Source: Terrimonas pollutisoli | GTDB taxonomy: Bacteria; Bacteroidota; Bacteroidia; Chitinophagales; Chitinophagaceae | Direction of reading: 5' to 3' | Length of the DNA: 64,000 nt | Assembly: GCF_029360765.1 (NCBI RefSeq) | Contig: NZ_JARKNA010000022.1 | Coordinates: 1 to 64,000 of the forward strand | Shown here: piece after piece, positions 25,078 to 33,012 of the stretch | How positions within the stretch are numbered: the first letter of the stretch is position 1 | Layout: each line of letters begins with the position of its first letter | Made by a program: the position numbers and the translations under genes | Notes under the pieces: generated by a model | Seen by the model: the letters and a program-made list of their open reading frames with translations, nothing else | Databases searched by the model: none | Told to the model about the DNA's origin: nothing

Positions 25078-27672
25078 ATGAAGAAATTTTTACTCTTGTT
25101 AATTGCTTGCTGGCAATTAGTAGTTGCTTTTTCACAGGCTCCGCAAAACTGGTCCTCAGCCGATATGTTTCTTGCCCTGCGCAAATTAAATGTATTGGGT
25201 TCTGTTTTATATGTGGCCGCTCACCCCGACGATGAGAACACCCGGTTGATCACTTATTTTTCAAAAGACAAATTATATCGTACCGGTTATCTATCGCTTA
25301 CAAGAGGCGATGGCGGTCAGAACCTGATCGGTGATGAACAAGGGGTGGAACTGGGCCTGATTCGTACACAGGAATTACTTGCCGCCCGTCGCATTGATGG
25401 TGGCGAGCAATTTTTCTCCAGGGCTTTTGATTTTGGTTATTCCAAAACGCCTGAAGAGACTTTTTCCAAGTGGAATAAAGAAAAAATTTTGAGCGATGTA
25501 GTATGGGTGATCCGCAAGTTTCAACCCGATATTATTATTACCAGGTTTCCGACAACGGGCGAAGGGGGTCACGGTCATCACACTGGCTCCGCCATTTTAG
25601 CCAATGAAGCATTTACGGCTGCGGCTGATCCCAAACGTTTTCCTGAACAACTGCAATATGTACAACCCTGGCAAGCCAAAAGAATATTATGGAATACATT
25701 CAACTTCGGTAATACGAATACCATTACACCTGATCAGTTCAAGGTTGACGTTGGCGGCTATAATCCATTACTCGGTAAAAGTTACGGTGAGATTGCGGCG
25801 GAAAGCCGTAGCCAGCATAAGAGCCAGGGATTTGGCGTGCCAGCATCGCGAGGTGAATCGTTTGAAAGCTTTAAAACCACGGGTGGAGCTGAACCGGTAA
25901 ATGACCTGATGGATGGCGTTGAGCTTGGCTGGAACAAGATTGCCGGAGGAGAGGCAATTCAGCAAAAGATAAATGAGCTGATCAAAAATTTCGACCTCTT
26001 ACATCCCGAAAATTCAGTACCGGGATTGGTAAGCTTATATAAAACCCTTGAACGCTTGCCACAGGGTTATTGGAAAGAACAAAAATTAAAAGAAGTAAAG
26101 GAACTTATAGCGCAATGCAGTGGATTGTTTGTCGATGCGACGACTACTGAACAGTTTGCGGTAGAAACGGATTCGCTTAAAATTAATTTCTCCTTCAATA
26201 ACCGTCTTGGCGTTAATGCCATTTTACAAAAAATAGACGTGGAGGATTTTGATACAACATTGTCTCAGCCATTGGTGAAGAATAAGAATATAAATTTTTC
26301 GAAAACAATTTATGTTCCTGCATCAAAACCGATTACCCAACCCTATTGGCTAAAGGATAAAATGGAAGAAGGTTCTTTTAACGTGAGCGATCCGTTGAAA
26401 ATAGGTCAGCCGGATGTGGATGCTGCTTATACTGCGATCGTCGATGTAAAGATCTTTGATGAGATTTTCAGTTTTTCGAGACCAGTAAAGTATAAATCTA
26501 CCGATCCCGTTAAAGGAGAACTGTACAAGCCAACCTTTGTGATCCCCGGGGCCACAATCATGAGTTCTCCCTCTTTATTATTGTTCAGAAATAATGTCGC
26601 ACAGGAGAAGGAAATAGAAGTACAGTTAAATGCTAATACAAGCCTGCCGGGCAATATCAGTTTCTTTATACGTACGGGAGATGATTTGCAATCGGTGACG
26701 GATACGACCTCTTTGGGAAAATATCAAACGAGGAAAGTAGTATTTAATGTGAATAACAGTAGCCAGGTTGCCGAAACGAAGTCAAAACGAAAGTCGATGA
26801 TTCAATTAGACTCGCTGGTGAAAAGGAAAGCTATCACGGCCGCCCAAAAAAATGAAATTTCCAAATATTATGCGAAATCAAATAGTAAGGACTTTATTTA
26901 TCCTTATGCGCAGCAAAATGATTCAGTAGGCTATTACCTTTCAGTAAGGGCCATCAATTATGATCATATCCCATCCATAAAATACTTTTTCCCCGATGCA
27001 GTAAAGGCAATTTTTATCGACTTGAGAACTACCGGGCAAAAAATAGGCTACATCATCGGTGCCGGCGACAAAGTGCCTGACGCTCTCGAACAAATGGGTT
27101 ATGATGTTACATTGCTGACTGATAAAGAACTTGCCCGAAATAACCTGCAACAGTTTGATGCCATTATCAGCGGCGTCAGAGCTTATAATACCAATGAATG
27201 GCTGGCTAAGTACTATGATAAGCTGATGAAATATGTAAATGATGGGGGTAATTATATTGTTCAATACAACACCAACAATTTTATCAGCAATGTAAAAAGC
27301 AGCATCGGGCCTTATAAGTTTGACATTTCCCGGGCAAGAATAACGGATGAAAATGCCGCGGTAACCTTTTTAAAACCCGAACACCCTGTTTTGAATTTTC
27401 CGAACAAGATAACTGCCGACGATTTCAAAGGGTGGGTGCAGGAGCGGAGTGTTTATCATGCCGCTAATTGGGATAAAAATTTTGAATCCATCCTCTCTAT
27501 GAATGACCCTGGTGAAAAGGCCGATGATGGAAGCCTGATTATTTCAAAATATGGTAAAGGCTATTTTACTTACACAGGCATTGTGTTTTTCAGGGAGTTG
27601 CCGGCCGGTGTGCCCGGCGCATACAGGTTGTTGGCGAACATTATTGCTTTGAATAAGAAAAAAGCTTTTTAA
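25078..27672 (+). CDS. PIG-L/LmbE family deacetylase, large exported form
   Basis: The 864-residue protein has a signal peptide (MKKFLLLLIACWQLVVAFSQ). The LmbE zinc site AHPDDEN is at residues 48-54 and its partner GEGGHGHHTGS near 168. Family members remove N-acetyl groups from amino sugars in glycolipids or small thiols. The remaining 600 residues are beta-rich and end with a glutamine-amidotransferase-like region (GYDVTLLTDKELARN, GGNYIVQYNTNNF). Two tiny membrane proteins and a sodium:solute symporter follow, which suggests linked uptake of the released product. Confidence 0.88.
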   Translation: MKKFLLLLIACWQLVVAFSQAPQNWSSADMFLALRKLNVLGSVLYVAAHPDDENTRLITYFSKDKLYRTGYLSLTRGDGGQNLIGDEQGVELGLIRTQELLAARRIDGGEQFFSRAFDFGYSKTPEETFSKWNKEKILSDVVWVIRKFQPDIIITRFPTTGEGGHGHHTGSAILANEAFTAAADPKRFPEQLQYVQPWQAKRILWNTFNFGNTNTITPDQFKVDVGGYNPLLGKSYGEIAAESRSQHKSQGFGVPASRGESFESFKTTGGAEPVNDLMDGVELGWNKIAGGEAIQQKINELIKNFDLLHPENSVPGLVSLYKTLERLPQGYWKEQKLKEVKELIAQCSGLFVDATTTEQFAVETDSLKINFSFNNRLGVNAILQKIDVEDFDTTLSQPLVKNKNINFSKTIYVPASKPITQPYWLKDKMEEGSFNVSDPLKIGQPDVDAAYTAIVDVKIFDEIFSFSRPVKYKSTDPVKGELYKPTFVIPGATIMSSPSLLLFRNNVAQEKEIEVQLNANTSLPGNISFFIRTGDDLQSVTDTTSLGKYQTRKVVFNVNNSSQVAETKSKRKSMIQLDSLVKRKAITAAQKNEISKYYAKSNSKDFIYPYAQQNDSVGYYLSVRAINYDHIPSIKYFFPDAVKAIFIDLRTTGQKIGYIIGAGDKVPDALEQMGYDVTLLTDKELARNNLQQFDAIISGVRAYNTNEWLAKYYDKLMKYVNDGGNYIVQYNTNNFISNVKSSIGPYKFDISRARITDENAAVTFLKPEHPVLNFPNKITADDFKGWVQERSVYHAANWDKNFESILSMNDPGEKADDGSLIISKYGKGYFTYTGIVFFRELPAGVPGAYRLLANIIALNKKKAF

Positions 27673-27729
27673 AACTCACTGGCACAAGAGGTGGGTGTTT
27701 TGCGAAGACGATAATTTGAACAAGATAAC

Positions 27730-27906
27730 ATGAGAGAACATCATAAACCAAGTATAAGAAGAGGTGAGATGGCATTCATTTTTGCGATCATTCTTGGCCT
27801 CATTGTCGGCATTCTGATAAAAAGAGTGCGGATAGGAATATTGATCGGTCTTGTGCTCGGCTTTTGTATTGTATTGTTGGGATGGAGCCGGGCTACAAAA
27901 AGATAA
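27730..27906 (+). CDS. Small membrane protein, 58 residues
   Basis: ATG at 27730 to TAA at 27904. The product begins MREHHKPSIRRGEMAF and continues with two hydrophobic stretches separated by KRVRIG, so it is a likely hairpin membrane protein. The gene lies 57 bases after the PIG-L gene and 2 bases before another tiny ORF. I do not recognise the family. Confidence 0.6.
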   Translation: MREHHKPSIRRGEMAFIFAIILGLIVGILIKRVRIGILIGLVLGFCIVLLGWSRATKR

Positions 27907-27908
27907 TA

Positions 27909-28034
27909 ATGGAGCAGAAAGACAACGATAAGATCCCTTTATTTAGAAGCTGGAATGCCTGGTATGTTTTTGTTATATTATTCCTCGTTTTATTAATTGT
28001 TTTGTTTTCGCTTTTTACAAAAAGGTTTAGCTAA
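27909..28034 (+). CDS. Small single-pass membrane protein, 41 residues
   Basis: ATG at 27909 to TAA at 28032. The polar start MEQKDNDKIPLFRSWNAWY is followed by one hydrophobic helix and a basic end (FTKRFS). Location just before a sodium:solute symporter suggests a small accessory subunit, as known for other solute:sodium symporters. This is inference from context only. Confidence 0.6.
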   Translation: MEQKDNDKIPLFRSWNAWYVFVILFLVLLIVLFSLFTKRFS

Positions 28035-28068
28035 AATGAGTATGCCTGATTTGATCATTTCAAAAATA

Positions 28069-28094
28069 CTCCGCCAGTTGGCGGAGATAGGGGT
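28069..28094 (+). repeat. Start-adjacent palindrome, variant core, before the symporter
   Basis: CTCCGCCA-GT-TGGCGGAG followed by ATAGGGGT ends at the ATG. The flanks match those of the aroK unit at 9328, but the palindromic core is different. Confidence 0.65.
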
Positions 28095-29855
28095 ATGAAC
28101 CAACTCGACTGGATAGTACTAGTTGTTACTTTGCTTGCTATCATTGCCTACGGCTTGTACAAGAGCCGGACTTCCCGCAACCTGGATGGTTATTTTCTTT
28201 CCAATCGTAGCATGCCATGGGGATTGATACTGTTAAGCATTATGGGTACACAGGCCAGTGCTATTACGTTCTTGTCGGCGCCTGGCCAGGCTTATACCGA
28301 TGGGATGCGGTTTGTGCAATATTACTTTGGCCAGCCACTTGCCATGATCGCAATCTGCATTTTTTTTGTCCCAATTTTCCGCAAGTTGAAAGTTTATACG
28401 GCTTATGAATATCTTGAAAACCGCTTTGACAATAAAACGAGGACGCTGACTTCATTTCTTTTCCTGATACAAAGAGGGTTATCAACCGGTATTAGTGTAT
28501 TTGCACCTTCACTCATTCTTTCATCGTTACTGGGCTGGAATATTTATTATACGAATATCGTAATGGGAGGACTGCTGATCATCTATACGATGAGTGGAGG
28601 AGCCAAGGCGGTGGCTTATACTCAACAACTGCAATTGATCATCATTTTTATCGGTATGTTCCTGGCTGGTTATATGGTCGTGAATATGCTGCCTGAGAAC
28701 GTGAGTTTTGCCGATGCATTGAGCATTAGCGGCAAAATGGGAAAGCTAAATGTAATTACTACTGGTTTTGAAAACGGCAGATTTAACTGGAGTGATCAGT
28801 ACAATTTAATAAGTGGAATAATCGGTGGCTTCTTTCTGGGCCTCTCTTATTTCGGCGCCGATCAGTCACAGGTAGGTCGTTATCTTACCGCAAGGTCATT
28901 GACAGAAAGTCGTATGGGTTTGTTGATGAATGGCCTGGTAAAAGTGCCTATGCAGTTCCTGATCCTGCTGATAGGTGCGTTGGTATTCACCTTTTACCAG
29001 TTTAACAGCGCCCCCGTTTTTTTTAATGATGTGCAGATAAACAAGCTTGAAAACTCAGTTTATAAGGATTCATTTGCGGTAGTGCAACAGCAGTACAATG
29101 CGATTGCATCACAAAAAGAAAAAGTGATTGTTGAATATTCTCATGCTTCAGATGTAAATAATGAGACCATTAAAGAGCAAAAGATCGCAGAACTCAAAAG
29201 TTTGCAATTGGGTTCTGATAGTTTGCGGGGCAGGGTAAAACATTGGCTTGGGAAAAAAGCCGTGGGTGGCGATTCGAATGATACCAATTATATTTTTCTT
29301 CGGTTTGTCGTGGATTATCTTCCTGTTGGGTTGGTGGGTTTGTTGATAGCCATTATTTTCCTTGCATCCTGGGGTAGCATTGCTGCAGCTGTTAATTCAT
29401 TGGCATCTTGTTCAATGGTTGACTTTCATAAGCGGTTTACGAAAAAGGAACAAACAGGCGAAGATGAGTATAAGATGTCGAAATGGTATACACTGGGCTG
29501 GGGTATATTCTGTATTATAGTAGCAATGTTTACTTATAATATTGGCAATAGCCTGATTGAGGCAGTGAATGTATTAGGATCTTTGTTCTATGGTGTTATA
29601 CTCGGAGTGTTCCTGGTGGCTTTTTTCATTAAAAAGATCAAAAGTGGTGATGTGGTATTTTGGGCGGCCTTGTTAACGGAAATATTAGTGCTTACTATTT
29701 TTATTCTTACTAAGGTTGGTGTTTTTAAAATGGGCTTTCTCTGGCTCAATCCAATTGGTGCATTTGGAGTGATTTTGTTTAGCCTGTTGTTGCAGTCGGT
29801 TCTCGCAAAAAAAGAAAGCCCCGCTTTGCAAGCAGGGCTCCCGGAAAAAATTTAA
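28095..29855 (+). CDS. Sodium:solute symporter
   Basis: The 586-residue SSS-family transporter has about 14 hydrophobic helices. Family blocks seen are ASAITFLSAPGQAYTDGMRFVQYYFGQP near residue 55, AYEYLENRFD, GGAKAVAYTQQLQ and FGADQSQVGRYLT. A charged loop of about 90 residues lies between helices near residues 310-395. Substrate is unknown; sugars, sialic acid or related compounds are usual in Bacteroidota. It probably belongs to one transcript with the PIG-L gene and the two tiny genes. Confidence 0.92.
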   Translation: MNQLDWIVLVVTLLAIIAYGLYKSRTSRNLDGYFLSNRSMPWGLILLSIMGTQASAITFLSAPGQAYTDGMRFVQYYFGQPLAMIAICIFFVPIFRKLKVYTAYEYLENRFDNKTRTLTSFLFLIQRGLSTGISVFAPSLILSSLLGWNIYYTNIVMGGLLIIYTMSGGAKAVAYTQQLQLIIIFIGMFLAGYMVVNMLPENVSFADALSISGKMGKLNVITTGFENGRFNWSDQYNLISGIIGGFFLGLSYFGADQSQVGRYLTARSLTESRMGLLMNGLVKVPMQFLILLIGALVFTFYQFNSAPVFFNDVQINKLENSVYKDSFAVVQQQYNAIASQKEKVIVEYSHASDVNNETIKEQKIAELKSLQLGSDSLRGRVKHWLGKKAVGGDSNDTNYIFLRFVVDYLPVGLVGLLIAIIFLASWGSIAAAVNSLASCSMVDFHKRFTKKEQTGEDEYKMSKWYTLGWGIFCIIVAMFTYNIGNSLIEAVNVLGSLFYGVILGVFLVAFFIKKIKSGDVVFWAALLTEILVLTIFILTKVGVFKMGFLWLNPIGAFGVILFSLLLQSVLAKKESPALQAGLPEKI

Positions 29856-29857
29856 AC

Positions 29858-30694
29858 TTAGTTTTTTGCCAGCTCTTTCAGCAGCTTATCATTCAGTTTT
29901 ACATAATCATCATTTTTGGCGGCGATAGCCAGTTCCTTTGATTTCAAAGCCGCGGCCTTCGCTTCATTTTTCTGACCCAATTTTGCAAGACAATTTGCCC
30001 ATTGGTGCTGAACCCAGAATGCATTGGGTTGCGCTTCTACAGCTTTATTAAACCAAGTAAGTGCCTGGTTCAAATCTTTACCATTTTCCATATAATACAT
30101 GGCGGCCTGGAAGTAGGGTGGCTTTTCTGATTTCATGGCTGATTCAATACTGGCCATGATTTTACTGTCGATATCAGTGGCGATAGGCAAGGTCACAGCT
30201 GATTTATCCCACATAATCTGCAATTCGCAGCTCGTTGGTTTTACATTGGCAAACTGCATGGTAAATGATTCAGCAGCCTTTTTTGTTTTGGATACAGCAA
30301 CCGGCACCCTTACTACATCCATATCCTGCTTGTAGGCAGCAGGGCTTGTTACATCAGTTTGTTTAGTGATGATTATGGTCCAGGTGTTTTTTTCCGGAAT
30401 GGTCAGCAAACCGTACTTGCCGGCGGGAATTTTAGTGCCCCCTATGGTCACTTCGTCACCAAAGGTGAGGGTAGTGGCGTTGTTGGCACCGGTCCGCCAA
30501 ACATTGCCGTAAGGAACTATATCGCCAAAAATTTTTCTTCCTTTAACGCCGGGCCGGGAATAGGAAAGTTCAATAGTTGACAATCCAAAATCCTGCTTGA
30601 CAGTCTGGCCGGGGCTTGGCGCCGGGGTTTTCAGTTGAGCATTCGATACAATAAGTGTGAAAGCAGCTATTGCTGATAGGATGATCTTCTTCAT
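29858..30694 (-). CDS. DUF2911 protein with TPR-like C-terminus
   Basis: Starting at 30694 gives 278 residues with a signal peptide (MKKIILSAIAAFTLIVSNAQ). The DUF2911 domain (about 30-175) shows KQDFGLSTIELSYSRPGVKGRKIFG, VWRTGANNATTLTF and KIPAGKYGLLTIP. The C-terminal 80 residues look like one or two TPR-type helical pairs (AMYYMENGKDLNQALTWFNKAVE). No function is known. Its end is three bases from the convergent symporter stop. Confidence 0.85.
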   Translation of the reverse strand: MKKIILSAIAAFTLIVSNAQLKTPAPSPGQTVKQDFGLSTIELSYSRPGVKGRKIFGDIVPYGNVWRTGANNATTLTFGDEVTIGGTKIPAGKYGLLTIPEKNTWTIIITKQTDVTSPAAYKQDMDVVRVPVAVSKTKKAAESFTMQFANVKPTSCELQIMWDKSAVTLPIATDIDSKIMASIESAMKSEKPPYFQAAMYYMENGKDLNQALTWFNKAVEAQPNAFWVQHQWANCLAKLGQKNEAKAAALKSKELAIAAKNDDYVKLNDKLLKELAKN

Positions 30695-30715
30695 TGCAAA
30701 CATTTATTTGAATGG

Positions 30716-30723
30716 CAAAGTTA
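30716..30723 (-). promoter_or_regulatory. Candidate -7 element (TAACTTTG) of the DUF2911 gene
   Basis: An exact TAnnTTTG match on the minus strand, about 21 bases before the chosen ATG. Confidence 0.4.
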
Positions 30724-30804
30724 GGGGAAGGGATGATAAGTAAAGGATTAGAACTACGAAGTAGGTTACGGTCAACTCAATCGTATTTGTCCAGGGCTGG
30801 AATG

Positions 30805-32181
30805 CTAGAAGGAAATCGTGACGGTTGCTTTCCCTTTTTTTGCCTTGCGTTTCCATTTGGGGCCTTCTTTCAAAAGACGTATCGCTTCTTTGTCGCAACT
30901 TTCGCAGAGAGACTTTTTAACAGTAATGTTTATAGGTTCACCAGATTTGCCGACTTCGAAACTAAGCTCAACTTCTCCCTGCGAGCCCTCTTGTTTGTCC
31001 TTGAAAGTTTCAGGAGTCTTCAGGTTATTGGCGAGATAAAGATCATAGTTGTTCCATCCGTCGGCTGGTTCGGCTTCGTTCAGCACCAGATGATCATTTC
31101 TCGAACGGTTAGTATTAACCTTTTTATTGCTCAATACTATTTCTGCCAAACTATTCCTGTCTTCCTGTAAATATACCTGGTTACTGGCCACTTTATTATT
31201 CAATCGGACATCATCACTCACAAAGCCTATTGACTTTATCTGTACGTTTAAAACTGTATCAGGCGAAGTAAGTGTAAAGTATCCATTAGCATCACTATAG
31301 GTGCCGATATTATCTTCTTTATTGGTGATATTGGAAAAGGGCAGGGCATTATTATTCATATCTGTTACTCTGCCCCGGAAAACATTTGGTTGGTTAAAAG
31401 TCTGCCTGCGTTGAACAACATCTATGTTTTGAGAGGCAGCAGCGACTTTTCTTCCCTGCCGAGAGTAGCTTGGTGAAACAACTGGTAGGTCAGCGCCAGC
31501 AGGTAGTTCTTTTGCCAGGACTGATTTCTTATACTGTGTGTTATCCGATTTTAATTCATCTATTGTTTTTTCCGCTACAATACCAGCCACATCGTCAGGA
31601 TTGACTGAATCTTTTGCAAGGGAGTTTGTTGCTATGCGGGGTGCGGAAGGTGTTGCTTGGAGTACCTCTTCTCTTTTTTTAATCTTTACTGATGCCTGGT
31701 CATCCCCGGTTTTATTTTCATCGGCCGGCTTTGCAAATTCTGTAGCTATGCTACTACTGTCGCTTGTTGAAGGGAGAATAGTTTTTTCGGGTTCATTTTT
31801 TTGTTGGTTTAAATCTTTCGGCTGCGGCGACTGCGCTATATCTTCTTTTTGGGTGTTAAATGCAAGTTGGTAAACCATTAACCCCGCACCGGCTATTAAC
31901 ACAATCATCGCGGCAACTTTCCACCACGAAAAAGAGGGTTTGTTTACAGCTATTGGAATAACTTTCTTTTTTTCTCCGGTTCTGTCGGCGAGTCGTTGCT
32001 TCAATCCTGAAAGATCTTCGTTAAACGTTGAAGTATTGACATAGCCTTCCAGCGCATCCGCCAGGAATGGATCATCCAGGGCCGCTTTTTCAATGGCATG
32101 CCTTTCTTTCGAAGACATCAGTCCACGGTGATATCTTTCAATATCAGCAGCAGTAAATAATATGTTGTGCCCGTTTGCCAT
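30805..32181 (-). CDS. Membrane protein with anti-sigma-like N-terminus and carboxypeptidase-like/TonB-type C-terminus
   Basis: The 458-residue protein has a cytosolic helical start (TAADIERYHRGLMSSKERHAIEKAALDDPFLADALEGY), one membrane helix near residues 85-108, a Ser/Asp/Lys-rich linker, a carboxypeptidase regulatory-like domain (about 265-345, FRGRVTDMNNNALPFSNI) and a C-terminal domain resembling TonB (GEVELSFEVGKSGEPINITVKKSLC...RLLKEGPKWKRKA). It follows the ECF sigma gene on the same strand, so it probably restrains that factor and senses something in the periplasm. Confidence 0.82.
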   Translation of the reverse strand: MANGHNILFTAADIERYHRGLMSSKERHAIEKAALDDPFLADALEGYVNTSTFNEDLSGLKQRLADRTGEKKKVIPIAVNKPSFSWWKVAAMIVLIAGAGLMVYQLAFNTQKEDIAQSPQPKDLNQQKNEPEKTILPSTSDSSSIATEFAKPADENKTGDDQASVKIKKREEVLQATPSAPRIATNSLAKDSVNPDDVAGIVAEKTIDELKSDNTQYKKSVLAKELPAGADLPVVSPSYSRQGRKVAAASQNIDVVQRRQTFNQPNVFRGRVTDMNNNALPFSNITNKEDNIGTYSDANGYFTLTSPDTVLNVQIKSIGFVSDDVRLNNKVASNQVYLQEDRNSLAEIVLSNKKVNTNRSRNDHLVLNEAEPADGWNNYDLYLANNLKTPETFKDKQEGSQGEVELSFEVGKSGEPINITVKKSLCESCDKEAIRLLKEGPKWKRKAKKGKATVTISF

Positions 32182-32213
32182 CCCTTTACAAAATTAAAAA
32201 CACTTTGTTGCCC

Positions 32214-32834
32214 TTACTTTGTTTTAACCCCCTGGCTTTTTTCCATACATAACCTTAAGTTTCTTCTTCCATTCTGGATAAAACTCCTGACCTGGTTCCA
32301 GTCCTGGCCGGTTATTTCCACTATTTCATTATAACATTTTTCTTCCAGGTAAAATAACCGGATAGCCACTTGCTGATCGTTGGTCAGGGTGCCGATACAA
32401 TATTCCAGTTTTTTAAAATTTTCTTCTTTTTCCAATATGCCATTATGATGCACATTTTCTCCGCTTTGCACAAGTTCCGTTTTAAGTTCAACGGTCTTCA
32501 GATTTTTAGGTGTTCTCAATTGCATCAGGCAATGATTTTTAGCTACCTGGTAAAGCCAGCCCCGGAAGTTTTCTACTTCATGTTTCTTCAATTTTAAGAC
32601 TAGTTCTTCAAATACCTGCATCACGGCATCCTTAGCCGTTTCCGGATCTTTCAAATATTTCAGGCACACCCCGTACACCAGGTCCATATAGCGCTGGTAT
32701 AACTGACCCAGCACAGCCAGGTCGCCTGACTGTTTATACAGCTCAACCAACTGCTTGTCGTCGGTCGCATTATCCGGTATGTTTTTCAGGAACGCCAATG
32801 CGCTAAAATTAGCGAATAAAAATTTTACAGGCAT
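32214..32834 (-). CDS. ECF-type RNA polymerase sigma factor
   Basis: The protein has region 2 (LYQRYMDLVYGVCLKYLKDPETAKDAVMQVFEEL, then FRGWLYQVAKNHCLMQLR) and region 4 (LTNDQQVAIRLFYLEEKCYNEIVEITGQDWNQVRSFIQNGRRNLR). It transcribes with the anti-sigma-like gene 30 bases downstream. The start is uncertain: besides the ATG at 32834, a TTG about 14 codons in is preceded by a TAATTTTAG stretch that resembles a promoter element. Confidence 0.9.
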   Translation of the reverse strand: MPVKFLFANFSALAFLKNIPDNATDDKQLVELYKQSGDLAVLGQLYQRYMDLVYGVCLKYLKDPETAKDAVMQVFEELVLKLKKHEVENFRGWLYQVAKNHCLMQLRTPKNLKTVELKTELVQSGENVHHNGILEKEENFKKLEYCIGTLTNDQQVAIRLFYLEEKCYNEIVEITGQDWNQVRSFIQNGRRNLRLCMEKSQGVKTK

Positions 32835-32975
32835 TTATGCAATTGCTAAAAAAAGCTCATCTATTTTGAAAACACAGTTTATGAAACCGGGCAAAATAAA
32901 TTCTCTTCAGACAGGGAATTGTTATCTGCGAGGTTCCATCCCGAAGCCAGTTCGGAACAAGTACTGACCAAAAAA

Positions 32976-32995
32976 CCTGTCTGCCAACAGGCAGG
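32976..32995. repeat. CCTGTCTGCC/GGCAGG palindrome before the VWA gene
   Basis: CCTGTCTG and CAGGCAGG form an almost perfect stem. A second small hairpin (CCGAA/TTCGG) is at 32941-32955. The core resembles the palindrome inside pyrF. Confidence 0.5.
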
Positions 32996-33012
32996 CAATA
33001 AAAACTAAACAG

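Noticed and set aside
24990..25235. Plus-strand 81-codon frame ahead of the PIG-L gene
   Set aside because: It overlaps the signal peptide of the PIG-L gene in another frame and the T run of the preceding terminator.
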